From: Liolophura sinensis
Lineage: Eukaryota; Mollusca; Polyplacophora; Chitonida; Chitonidae
Length of the DNA: 64,000 nt
NCBI RefSeq assembly: GCF_032854445.1
Contig: NC_088298.1
Span: 16,192,476-16,256,475 of the forward strand
Reading direction: 5' to 3'
The notes beneath the pieces are model-generated. The model saw only the letters and a list, made by a program, of their open reading frames with translations. It ran no database searches and was not told the origin of the DNA. The position numbers and the translations under genes are program-made. This document shows positions 24,390-35,050 of this stretch, one piece after another. Each line of letters begins with the position of its first letter. Position 1 is the first letter of the stretch.

Positions 24390-25335
24390 GGACGATTCCT
24401 CATACCCCATCCCTCAGAATGCATCATGTGTTTTATTATACCGAGAAAACAGTTCATATTTTCAGGTTGTGATTAAATTATGGGATTTCTACGTCCATAA
24501 CGGATCTATAACCATAAACCGTTGTTTACATTGCGAACAAGCAGACGTCGGAGAGGTAACAAAGGGAAATAACTGCCGTAGAATCAACGCACGTAATCGT
24601 TGGATATTAGCACGAGATCGTTGGGTATTGCCTTGCGAGCGTGACGTTGCAATCCTTGTGCGCGTGATCGTTATAGATCATGTTTTGCAGAAAACAATGT
24701 GACCATCCCTCGACTAGCTGAAACTAACAATAACCCCATGAGGTGTAATAATTCAGGATGATTCTGAGCCTTTGTGCAGATAATCCATGTAAAGAATTTT
24801 GATATTCAACATTTCGGCCATGAGTGTTCGTTCTCCATAGAACGCCTACAACAGAATCACATCTTTGGTCATGGAGTGGGTTTGTGGGAAGTCAATCAGG
24901 ATCAGTGTCTATTACTGATGGCGTGGAAAACCCCTCTGGAGGCTAACCATCGAATATTCCCACCTACCCTAAAAGAGCCGTCGATGTGAACAGCCCGTAA
25001 TAAAGATGGTATCATACAACAAGATAAAACTTTCATCATTTCTTGGCAACAACGTATTATTATATTTACCCGATCCACCTTCTCTTCGGTAATAAATCGC
25101 TGACACAGATTGAGTATCACTTAATGTTTCGGTTTCGGATTGATAGATAGGAATAAATCGATTTTCATGCTGGTATCGTCGAGTTTTGGTTCTAGATAGC
25201 TGAAATCCACAGTATATATTAACTTGTCCACATCGGAGAACAGTTGCCTAGCGCATTGATCGTGGTGAAAACAACTATAGTGGAGTGTCTGCTGCAGTCA
25301 GATATATGAACCTTTATACAATGTTGGCCGTTGTA
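24390..25335. other. No recognisable feature
   Basis: Short frames at 24469-24702 and 24774-24989 have no recognisable domain and no exon signals. Confidence 0.45.
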
Positions 25336-25340
25336 GGTAA

Positions 25341-25365
25341 GTGGGGTGGGGGTGGGGGGTGGGGA
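25341..25365 (+). other. G-quadruplex-capable tract
   Basis: GTGGGGTGGGGGTGGGGGGT followed by GGGG: four or more runs of at least four G with single-T loops. Confidence 0.85.
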
Positions 25366-25904
25366 CATAATGCCTAAAGATACCGCAGTAACATACCCTT
25401 GATCAAGGGCCATAAATCAAAGGTAAAAATAGGTGTAACAAAACGATTTTCCGTTGACATCTTCCTTGCTCAAGGTAAGGTTAAGGTAAGTCTGTATTGT
25501 GCATGGTGAGTGTTTAATCAAAATGTTTTAGCAGAATAAGAAAGAAAATAAAAAGTCCCTGTGTCATGTAGAAGTGATCTCTCCAAGATATACTTATATG
25601 GCTTATGTACCAGGTACACGGTTTGGATGCTGGCTTCATTGATTTGCCTATGCCAGTCCTACTTGTCTTTCATCATCACTGAAGTGCTTCGACTCCTTCT
25701 CTTTGCATGGCTCTGTCCTAAGTTCATACTGTAGTATTTCTTTGATGGTTTGTGTCCAATATTTATTTTGGAATTGTCATTGCCATTACTTACCTTGAAA
25801 TCCCGTTTTAGAATATGAATGTTTGGACACATAGGTAAGTTGTAACAGGAAAATATATAGTGATTTCTAAAATAATGTTTCTAACATCTGCTCTGCAGTA
25901 TAAT

Positions 25905-26170
25905 GTGGCAATTTTCCTTCATAACTCGTGACATAAATTTCCTAAATATTTTGTATTTTCATGCCCGCGTTTAACGAGTATGAAAGAAGAGTAGGGCCAT
26001 CGAGTTCTGTTGTGGGTTACTTTTCCCTGTAATCAGAATATTGTGGCAATTTTCCTTCATAACTTGTGATGTAAACCTCCTAGGTATTTTGTATTTTCAT
26101 GCCCATGTTTAGCGAGTATGAAAGAGAAGTAGGGCCACCGAGCTCTGTTGTGGGTTACTTTCCCCTGGAA
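25905..26170. repeat. Tandem duplication, 138-bp period, two copies
   Basis: GTGGCAATTTTCCTTCATAA, TTTTGTATTTTCATGCCC, GAGTATGAAAGA, AGTAGGGCCA and TCTGTTGTGGGTTACTTT recur at 25905 and 26043. A DR3-like stretch precedes it at 25725-25830. Confidence 0.9.
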
Positions 26171-26884
26171 GCGAAAGGCAATGTCGTCATTCTGGTTTTC
26201 AAGGTGATGAAGAAGCAATGTGAACTTTAACATGTGTCTAGAAACCAGACAAGTGTTTACCATTTCTCGACTAGACTGATGTGAATTATAGCGCACGCAA
26301 AGAGATCTGTTTCACCGAGAAGCGCGCACTTCCTGGTCAACAGCCATTCATTAACTTGATGGAAGCAAGCTTACTCAGCACCTCGTGGGAAAAATATTAA
26401 CGCTCAGTCTGGTAGAGAGAGAGAGCACGCCATGAATAGCAGCTATCTTCTTGCGCACTGGGAAATAGTTCCTATTTATATTTAAGGTTTTGTCGCTGGT
26501 CAGCTGACACAATAATGCTTTCTCAATAGCACGGTATTATATTTACCTAAATCAAAGCAATCTATTAGCATTTTGCAAAGGTTTTCCACACTTTCAGATC
26601 GACATAGATTGGTTTCTTGCCACATATTTCTTCAAACCATGGCCATACATTGCACCCAAAATTTCAGTATTTTAAAACTTATACAGCTGTACAGTACACA
26701 TGAGATCAAAACTGATTCATTCTTCGAGATAAAAGTAGTCTTCTTCTGTTCAACATTCAACAACTATATGATGGTTGTAATCTATATAGTACTCGTATTG
26801 CACATTGCACTAGTTGCTTTGCATATGGAGTGCATTACTCTCCACATAGTACTCGGCACTCAAAAACTCGCTGTCTTCCATGTG

Positions 26885-27565
26885 GTACTTAGGTGCTCGT
26901 TGTAGTCTATATGGTACTTAGGTACTCGTTGTAGTCTATATGGTACTTAGGTACTCGTTGTATTCCATATGGTACTCAGGTACTCGTTGTATTCCATATG
27001 GTACTCAGGTACTCGTTGTATTCAATATGGTATTCAGGTACTCGTTGTATTCCATATGGTACTCAGGTACTCGTTGTATTCCATATAGTACTCAGGTACT
27101 CGTGTAGTCCATATGGTAGTTGCTAATTCCCATATAATATCGTTGTGGTCCATATTATACACGTAATAGTCCATGCAGTACCTAGGTACTCGTTGTATTC
27201 CATATGGTACTCAGGTACTCGTTGTATTCCATATGGTACTCAGGTACTCGTTGTATTCCATATGGTACTCAGGTACTCGTTGTAGTCCACATGGTACTCA
27301 GGTACTCGTTGTAGTCCATATGGTACTCAGATACTTGTTGTATTCAATATGGTATTGAGGTACTCGTTGTAGTCCATATGGTACTCAGGTACTCGTTGTA
27401 TTCCATATGGTACTCAGGTACTCGTTGTAGTCCATATGGTAGTTGCTAATTCCCATATAATATCGTTGTGGTCCATATCATACACGTAGTAGTCCATGCA
27501 GTACCTAGGTAGTCGTTGTAGTCCATGTGGTACTCAGGTACACGTTTCATTCCATATGATATCGC
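26885..27565. repeat. Satellite, 29-bp unit, about 20 copies, with higher-order repeat
   Basis: Unit GGTACTCAGGTACTCGTTGT, ATTCCATAT. A distinct ~85-bp segment (GGTAGTTGCTAATTCCCATA, TAATATCGTTGTGGTCC) occurs at about 27113 and 27437, giving a ~325-bp higher-order unit. It lies inside the m6-m7 interval of unit 0. Open frames across it are by-products. Confidence 0.93.
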
Positions 27566-27569
27566 TGTA

Positions 27570-28460
27570 TTTCATATGCTGCTCCTTGTCTGGCAATGGT
27601 TTCAATAGAATTGTAACATAGCAGTGGATTGTAGAATTGTATAGATTTAGTAGGATAGGGCTGACAAATCTATTTCCCAATCACTCTCAATACTCAGCAA
27701 ACTGCATATTGTTAACAACAATAACGTCATCACTGTGACAAATAGGGCGATTCTCCTTCTTGTCTGTTGTCGTATAACAATATTGGCTACTATAAGTCAC
27801 AATGTAGACGGGGGTTACTTCCCATTTAGTTCTCTTCTGTTCTTTAATCCAGAGACTCTGTGACGCAATTTTATGTTAAGCCTGGTCGAATACGTAATCT
27901 TTCCTTAAGCGTAATCTTCTGAGAATCCACTCCGGCTTAAAGTGAAAAACATATAAAAAGTTGGGAAATTAGACATATGGGATTGGCATTTTAATTGCTC
28001 TTCAAACAGAGTTACATAAGAAAAAAGGAGTGGCTATTTCTGGTGTGAAAGAAATCAATACTTATATTGAAAACAACAGTTCTTCTGTATGCCCCTAAAC
28101 TGACAGCGTGGTAGATTACCACATTATTCATTAGACCTTGTAATCTGATAATTGTGTTTTGACTATTTTTTTTTTGATGTTCTGTTCTTCGCTGTTGTGC
28201 GGAATCTGAATAAGCTCAATGTGTCTAAATGTATGAATCTGATGAATCCGTTAATACCCTGTATCGTTTAACACATATATAATTTAGATTGGAGGATCAA
28301 GCTCTATTTTTCTTTTTTTGGGAACCATAAATTGATTCAGTGATATACGAGTCTTCCTCTTAGCAGTCACTTATATATTTTTACCATTAAATTCGATATG
28401 TCGAAATGTGAGCTTAGTTAAATTTGAACTCTTTTTTAAATTGGTTTTAAACACGGTCTG
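27570..28460. other. No recognisable feature
   Basis: AT-rich, no gene signal. Confidence 0.45.
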
Positions 28461-28469
28461 TTATAAATC

Positions 28470-28588
28470 TGTTTCTCCCGGGCTCTGCATAGTTTCCTCC
28501 CACCATAATGCTGGCCGCCGTTATATAAGTGAAATATTCTTGAATACGGCGTAAAATATCAATTAAATAAATAAATAAATAAATCAAA
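28470..28588 (+). mobile_element. SINE-A 3' half
   Basis: CTCCCGGGCTCTGCATAG, CCACCATAATGCTGGCCGCC, GAATACGGCGTAAAATATC and (AAAT)n. Confidence 0.85.
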
Positions 28589-29084
28589 CGCTCAACTAGT
28601 GTACCATTCAGCTACTAAAAAAAACAAAACTTGTAAAGCCTTGTTATCATCTTTCTTGCCATGCTCTGTAGGTACAGCTGATATCTATATCTCTCAGGTT
28701 GAGTAGAACTTTTTTACCTTTAGCGATAAGACTTCGAATTCTAATCTCTCCTATTCATTAGTATTCCTCACGTAGTGATTTTCCGCTTTGCATTGGTCCA
28801 GAGAAGGTCACATGATGTTCCGCAAAACATGATGGCAATAGCCTCAGGAAAAAATTGGAAGAAATATAAAAGACCACATTTAGGAATAACTTTTCGCACT
28901 CTTTCCTCTGAACTTTATATCATTTTTATGTTTTCTCCACTTTTAAGCCTTATTTTCACTGATTGCTGGCTTTGGTTAACGGCATATTTATTTTAAAAAG
29001 CGGCATGTTGGATTGTGGCAGGAGTTCAGTAGGTTTTGACTTAGAGTTTTGTACGTTTCTTAACATGTGACCGTGGTCCTCCTT

Positions 29085-29160
29085 GGACGAGTGGTTGCCG
29101 TGATGGCGCAGCACTATGGCTCAAAAACCTCTTACAAATGCTGTGACTGGGAGTTAACTT
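29085..29160 (+). mobile_element. Degenerate SINE-A head (tRNA-like part only)
   Basis: Resembles the first ~75 nt of SINE-A (GTGATGGCGCAGCACTATGG, CTCTTACAAATGCTGTGACT) but lacks the rest. Confidence 0.5.
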
Positions 29161-29470
29161 AACTGAACTTTAATCTCCGTTTCTTACATTATCATGTTTG
29201 ACATTATTTCAGTTTTTAGTATAATATAACCTCGATAAATGAAGTCAGTTTATTCCTTGCGATCATGTGATTTCAACCTGGTTCGATTTTAGGGTTCGAT
29301 GGTAGGAAATATTGTTACATACATAAAAAAGTCAACATAATCCGTTTGCACAGGCAGTGCTGTTGGCTGTGTTACTATGTGGAGTTTGTTTTACCCGCAT
29401 ATAGTGGGTGCATTTGTAGCAGAGATTTCTCTCTACTCCATTGTCCAGATTTTACTCTTATTTCATTATT

Positions 29471-29756
29471 ATGAAATGACCCAGGGCCTCCGTGGCTCAG
29501 TTGATTAGCGCGCTAGCGCAGCGTTATGACCCAAGAGTCTCTCACCAAAGCGGTCGCTGTGAGTTCAAGTCCAGCTCATGCTGGCTTCCTCTCGGGCCTT
29601 ACGTGAGAAAGTCTTTCAACAACCTGCAGATGGTCGTGGGTTTCCCCTGGGCTCTGCCCACCCACCATAATGCCGGCCGCCGTCGTATAAGTGAAATATT
29701 CTTGAGTACGGCGAAAAACACCAATCAAATAAATAAATAAATAAATGAAATGACCC
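29471..29756 (+). mobile_element. SINE-A, full-length tRNA-derived copy with 12-bp TSD
   Basis: Body 29483-29744. The head carries tRNA-type Pol III boxes (A-like TGGCTCAGTTG, B-like GAGTTCAAGTCC). A conserved middle and 3' domain follow (CCACCATAATGCCGGCCGCC, GAGTACGGCG), then an (AAAT)n tail. It is flanked by ATGAAATGACCC on both sides (29471-29482, 29745-29756). It has a short deletion at the CCCGG palindrome. It is a reference copy for this family. Confidence 0.95.
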
Positions 29757-29779
29757 CAGTGGTTGTTTCTGAAACAATT

Positions 29780-29905
29780 GTATAGATGTTTAACATTATG
29801 AATGAACCACTGACAACAACAAGCTCATGGAGTTTAGCACTATGAATGAATTACTGTTGACAACAATCTTACGCAGTTTAACGTTATGAATGGGGCCCTG
29901 ACGAA
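29780..29905. repeat. Short tandem repeat, about 55-bp unit, 2-3 copies
   Basis: GTTTAACATTATGAATGAAC, GTTTAGCACTATGAATGAAT and GTTTAACGTTATGAATGGGG recur with ACTG..GACAACAA between. Confidence 0.75.
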
Positions 29906-30599
29906 ACGCTATTTTCGTAGTGAATGATTCAATAGATGGCTAGAAATAAGCGACAATTTTAAAGAAACGAGTAATGGTATAGTAGAAAGGGCAATGAATC
30001 AAATAAATAAAACTGGTTACATAAGCCAGTGATATGTTAAAGAATTCCTGCTCATAAACAGTAAAACTTACGCAGTGCACAGGCAGTGCAATCTTACGAA
30101 AGAAAACAATCTGTTTTACAGCGAGTTGGCTCACTTTTACAGCCAAACAGACTCTTTTATGGTAAAAAATGGAATCTGTGCATGTCAGGCAACGGAGACA
30201 CATAACACCTGCATAGCTATAAATATTAACCATAAGGCAGCGAGTCATTCATTCAATTTTATGTCTTTTTTCTGAATTTTCTGATATATCATATCATATT
30301 TTTTGAGCAAATGAGTGTTGAGTGTGTTTTTGAAGTTGATCGTGATTTTGTGACATTTTTTTCATTCAGACACAAAGGAAAGACTGTGGAAACCTATCAT
30401 TTTGGCTTCAAATTTGAGAATGACGTACAAAGTAGATCATTTCTTTCTGGAAAAGTTATATTGAAACATCTTTTCTGTCGGCTAATGATTGCAAACGTAA
30501 GTGTAACATTTATTACATTTTTTGTGTTAACTTTTTGCAATGCATTGTGTGCCTTAAAGTAAATGTCTGCTATATAAATCAAACTCGACTGCACTGAGT

Positions 30600-31025
30600 C
30601 CTTTGTCCATTGACATGATCTCATCTATCATCAATCACGTATGTTCGACCAATCACGTTTCAATGTATGGCTTTAAAAGAAATCCAGTCCTATTTTAAGT
30701 TTCTTTAGTCTTGACATTTTAAATGTAAGAGGATATGAAAAAGGGTTAGACGAGCAGAAAATTGCATTGGCTATTAGTCAAGTTTGACCTTAGACGCACC
30801 GAGGAATTTTTGTTGAAGAAATTACAGATATATACCGGAACGAAACTTGAGATGATAATCGTTAGAGATTTGGATCAGTTGAGAATGTTTGCTGCCTTAA
30901 TCAAGACAAGTCGATCAGGTACAGTCTGCAATGCTGAAATCTGTAAGAGACTTTATGTGTCGCAAAAAGAGCACAAGATAGAACAAGAAAAAAAGCCAGT
31001 CGTTCTCTGTGTTTCAATAAAACCC
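30600..31025 (+). repeat. Block m8, copy 1: about 300-nt segment ending in AATAAA
   Basis: From AGAGGATATGAAAAAGGG to AATAAA at 31016-31021. Copies at 33.9-34.42 kb (with TATAAAAG at 34119-34126 and AATAAA at 34415-34420) and 44.44-44.97 kb (AATAAA 44964-44969), plus a shorter one at 45.05-45.2 kb. An 88-aa frame in this copy is broken by frameshifts and stops in the others, so it is not a conserved protein. Confidence 0.6.
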
Positions 31026-31502
31026 TGATGTCAACATTCGCGGAAGCAGAAAAGCCGCGTTATTGTCCCTGATTTGTAAGATTTGGTGCTAAGATGAAGC
31101 CAGTGGGAAAGGCCTTGTCTTTTCTTGTGTCCCTGGTTTGAAATTATTTGGCGTAATCTAAAAAGTACATTAAATTTGTCCGTTTGTTTAAACCTCATTT
31201 ACGAAAGGATTCAAGTTTAATGAGCTTGGAATTCAACAAACCAGACCAAATGTACACTAAAAACATTGCGTTTGAAGCATGTTTTACGTAAGAAAACTGT
31301 TTTTTTTAGGATCAGCCACCAAATCAACAAATAAAATGATATATTTTTACTATTATCCTTATCTAAATTATGTTTGTTGAAAGGTGTTTTTTTTATTAAA
31401 GGACATATGCAGGCATACTGAAATCACCCAGATTCACGCAATGAAATGAAAAACAAACAAAATAAACGCAAAACAATTATAAAACGACATAATTTTTCAT
31501 TA

Positions 31503-31640
31503 ATATATTTGTTGCTTAACGCCGTACTCTAGCATAGATCAATTGTCCAATGGCGGTCATTTCCATACTTGGAGGACACTGGAGAATCCGGAAGAAACCA
31601 CTGACCTTTGGCAAGTTACTGACGAACTTTCCCACATGTA
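31503..31640 (-). mobile_element. SINE-A degenerate fragment in unit 1
   Basis: TTAACGCCGTACTCTAGCAT, GGCGGTCAT, then AGAAACCACTGACC and ACTTTCCCACATG follow the minus-strand SINE-A order with many changes. The equivalent site in unit 2 holds a SINE-B. Confidence 0.6.
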
Positions 31641-33899
31641 AAGTACACATTTCGTATTGGTGGCAAACCAATTATCTTGAACGAACGTTCAAATAACCTA
31701 AATAACTGAGCAATGTAGTGAACCACGACCCTATAAAGGACAGACTTTGCCATAAAGCCGACCAGTCTCCACTGATACCCTCTCTTGATGGCAATTTAAA
31801 CCCACGCATCTTTGCCACCAAAAACAGCTCCCTGTGTATTTTTTTCTCTTCTGACAGGCAATTAAGACACGGATCTCACGTGTCACTCATCCCCCAGTTT
31901 GTCTTGTGCTTGTAATTTTAAACCGCTGGTAAGTCCAGCGTAAGGATCATGCCTAACGAAAGATTACGTTGTCGGTTTTAATTTAAAGTTAAGTCACTGG
32001 ACCTATCAATTATGTAGAGTACCAAAGGGGAATAACCCTTGTCTATGCTTTGCCAGGCCCAAAGTGCTACACGATGTCAAATTTTCAGCTACCACGACAA
32101 CAGGCAGTAATCAGCAATGCCTTATTTGTTTGTGAATTGCACAATGTTCTCAGTTTAGCTGAAACAATCTCCACTTTATTTTTCTTTCGGCGTAACGACA
32201 CCAGGTCGAGCATCGAGTACATGTAAATTGTTAATAGTAATGGTTTTGCAGTTTTATCCAATAGTTAGTACTTTTGAGCTCTATGTAGTAGCCTCAGATA
32301 TGGTGTGCTAAAAGGGGAGTTAAGTGCCATGAATAATATATGATTACAGATTAATCACGTTTGCATAATTTTTATAGTGATTACTGAAAACCATTAAAGA
32401 AGCTTTTACGTTCTTGTTGTTGTCAACAGACTGTCAACAGAGCCTTCAAGACTAGAAAACTTGCCCACAAGACAACAGTCAGGTGTTATTCATGATGTGT
32501 CCGCTCCATGCCGAACAGTCTGCTAATCTACTTTCCCACAGAGTCCTGACTGACGAAGTTCGTGTTATGTTAGCCAGTGTCTAGTTATGTTGATTTGCGT
32601 GCTTCTTTGGTATTACTATTCTCTGTGCATGTCCGACAAGTCACATTAGTCCAGCGGACAACTGGTATACATTTGTCTGTCCCCTTGAAACAAACTAAAG
32701 TGCACATTGCACGGCAGCTGACCTTGAAGCCAAGAGATTGGAATGCCCGGACGTTTCTGAGGAAAACTAGTCTACAACAGAGCTCAATGGTCTTGCTGCT
32801 CTTCCGTAATATGTACTCGTGAAACGTGTCAGCCCAGTTCTAATGGACATAAAACACACCTAAAGGGCATGTAAGACAGCTGAGCATTTTTTTCACAAAA
32901 TCCTGAAATGGTATGAAATACAAGGGAAGGTGTCAGCGATGAGTAATCACTAATATTCCAAGGCCACAGTATATAATGCATTTGTTATTTCCTTTTTCTT
33001 TTGTAAACTAATTGGGTGCTTGACGCCTGTACATGTGTCACTATCAGAGAGGTAAAATACTCAGAAATACAAGATTAAACACAGAAAGAAAGACGAACAC
33101 TCTGAGGCAAACTCAGTACAATATAAATTCTTTCTCGGTTTCAAGATTAGCTAAGATGCAACGTTCACATTAACTTTTGTTTGGAAGTTAACTTATTGTT
33201 GGTAAGTGGAGATGTTCATTAACATAACTGGCGCTACTTTAAACAGTACCTAGGGGTAGAGTGCATTAGCACTCACTCTGGAATACGAATAGCATCCATC
33301 TATTGCCTACTGGAAACTAGGCTTTGTCGGTGGTCAGATGACAACATAATGCTAGGGCGACAGCGTGGTTTCATATTTAACTATATCATTTCTATTCGTT
33401 AACATTTTGCAAAGGATTTTCCACATAGAGGCAGTTTGGCCAACAAAGTCACTTAGCGCCTGTACAGCCGTCCATGAGTAAATGAAAAAATTAGAGAGGA
33501 GCTCGTTCGTCTAAATGTTTTTTCTTTGTATTGACATTGTAACATGTTTTCTCTCCGCTTCTGAGTGGTATGTGCTCTTTCTAATATTTCTTTTTTGCAT
33601 CACCGTAATTTCTGTATCTTTTAAGACAAAAGCGAGTACATATATCATTAAGATATTAAACAACGATGTTCAACTTTACTGAATCAAAGCGGATTAACAT
33701 TCGTTTATATCTTTTCACACGTTACGTTTAAAAAGATTTCTTCGTGGCTAGTCATTGCAGACTTGGGTGTAAGCTTTATTGCAATATGTGTTGTAATAAA
33801 TTTCTTTGCATTGTATTCTGTGCCCTGTAATAACTATTAATTACATCAAGTTAACATCAGGTACTCTGTTCTTTAACACGGTTGAATCAATCACGTATG

Positions 33900-34425
33900 T
33901 TCGCCCAATGGGCATGATTACATGCCGATGACATGTTTGAAAGAATAACACATCTCAAGTGTCTTTTATACACATGTCACGTTGTCTTGTCATAAAGACA
34001 CGGGATTAAATGGCTCTAAACAACAGAAACGCGATTAGCCGTTTCAATGCATGGTTGTCACAAAAGAGCAAAAATTGCTTTAAATTTCCTCTGGCACGAC
34101 ATTTTAAATGCAGAAGGATATAAAAGAGCATTAGAGACGAGTAGAAAATTACTGAGGCTATACATCCAGGTTGACCCTAGACGGAGCATGGATTTTTGCT
34201 GAGGAAGTTACAAATACGTCACGAAATGAAACCCTAGACAGTAATCGTCTGTAAATTGGATTAGATGGGAATATTTGCTGCCTCAAGGAAGACAGGTCGA
34301 TGAAGTGCACCAATCTGCGCCCTGATTTCTGTCAGCGACTAGATATGTCGGCTGGTGACGCAAAAATAAAAAAAGGAAGCAAAATAATCCTAATTCCGCA
34401 GGAAAATAGACTCCAATAAATTGTA
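33900..34425 (+). repeat. Block m8, copy 2, with TATA box
   Basis: Closest to a transcription unit among the copies: TATAAAAG at 34119-34126, GAGACGAGTAGAAAATTACT just after, AATAAA at 34415-34420. Confidence 0.55.
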
Positions 34426-34899
34426 TAGCTAGAGGTTCTTTGTAGTTAAATGAAAACTTACAGTTCTTCAGAGTCCCAGTTTATCTATCTTCTGGTTGTA
34501 TCACGCACACGACGCTTTTCATTATGTGTAAGATAAGCAGGATCGTTTTCCGCTCGGTTCCGTATGTTATTTTAACACTTTCTCTAATCATTGTACGTGA
34601 TTACTGTTACTTTTAAGCTAATCTCTTCGATGGCCATTCTCGAAACCAAACATTCATTAGTGTGTGTGTGTGTTTTCTAGGTTATTCCTCTTTTCGCGGG
34701 CCACTAGCATTGCGATTATAGACCTGGGGCCGCTTGCACAAAGGGATCGTCAGTCCAAGTTGATTGTAAATCACGAAGATCACGATCGGAGCCTTAGTTA
34801 ACAATCTACACCCTTTTGCAGGAAGGGATTGTAAGTTACGATAGTTGTAACTTGTTTACCATTATACCGTATGTCCGTCCAGCAGACAAACCGATATTC

Positions 34900-35050
34900 T
34901 CCTCTTCACGCTACTGTCACAGCGCCTCCGTCAACTTCTACTTGCACCGGTTCAATGTACACAACTCTGGACTCAGCTCCTGTCTAGATGAGGATACAAT
35001 TTGCCACTTTCTGTTTGAATGCAGTCTTTATAGGTTGGTCGGGGTTTGTT
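34900..35050 (+). pseudogene. LINE C-terminal (zinc-knuckle) fragment
   Basis: The translation contains SASVNFYLHRFNVHNSGLSS followed shortly by EDTICHFLFECSLY. Many non-LTR retrotransposon ORF2 proteins end in a 'GH...LHRF...C.CGEDET..HFLFECPLY' Cys/His module after reverse transcriptase/RNase H, and this matches it closely. One Cys of the expected CxC pair reads as Ser (LSSC). No reverse transcriptase motif precedes it, so this is a 5'-truncated 3' end. It lies in the 34.5-35.2 kb segment of unit 1 and I do not see it in unit 2, so it inserted after the duplication. Confidence 0.6.

Noticed and set aside
23774-24457. 227-aa and 180-aa minus-strand repeat frames
   Set aside because: Open because the satellite unit is 57 bp. 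Two overlapping frames are equally open and there is no exon support.
29490-29565. Functional tRNA gene
   Set aside because: The A and B boxes belong to the SINE-A head. It does not fold as a complete cloverleaf by eye and continues into the SINE body with a TSD.
30762-31028. 88-aa frame in block m8
   Set aside because: The three other copies of the block carry frameshifts and stops at this frame, so it is not a conserved protein.
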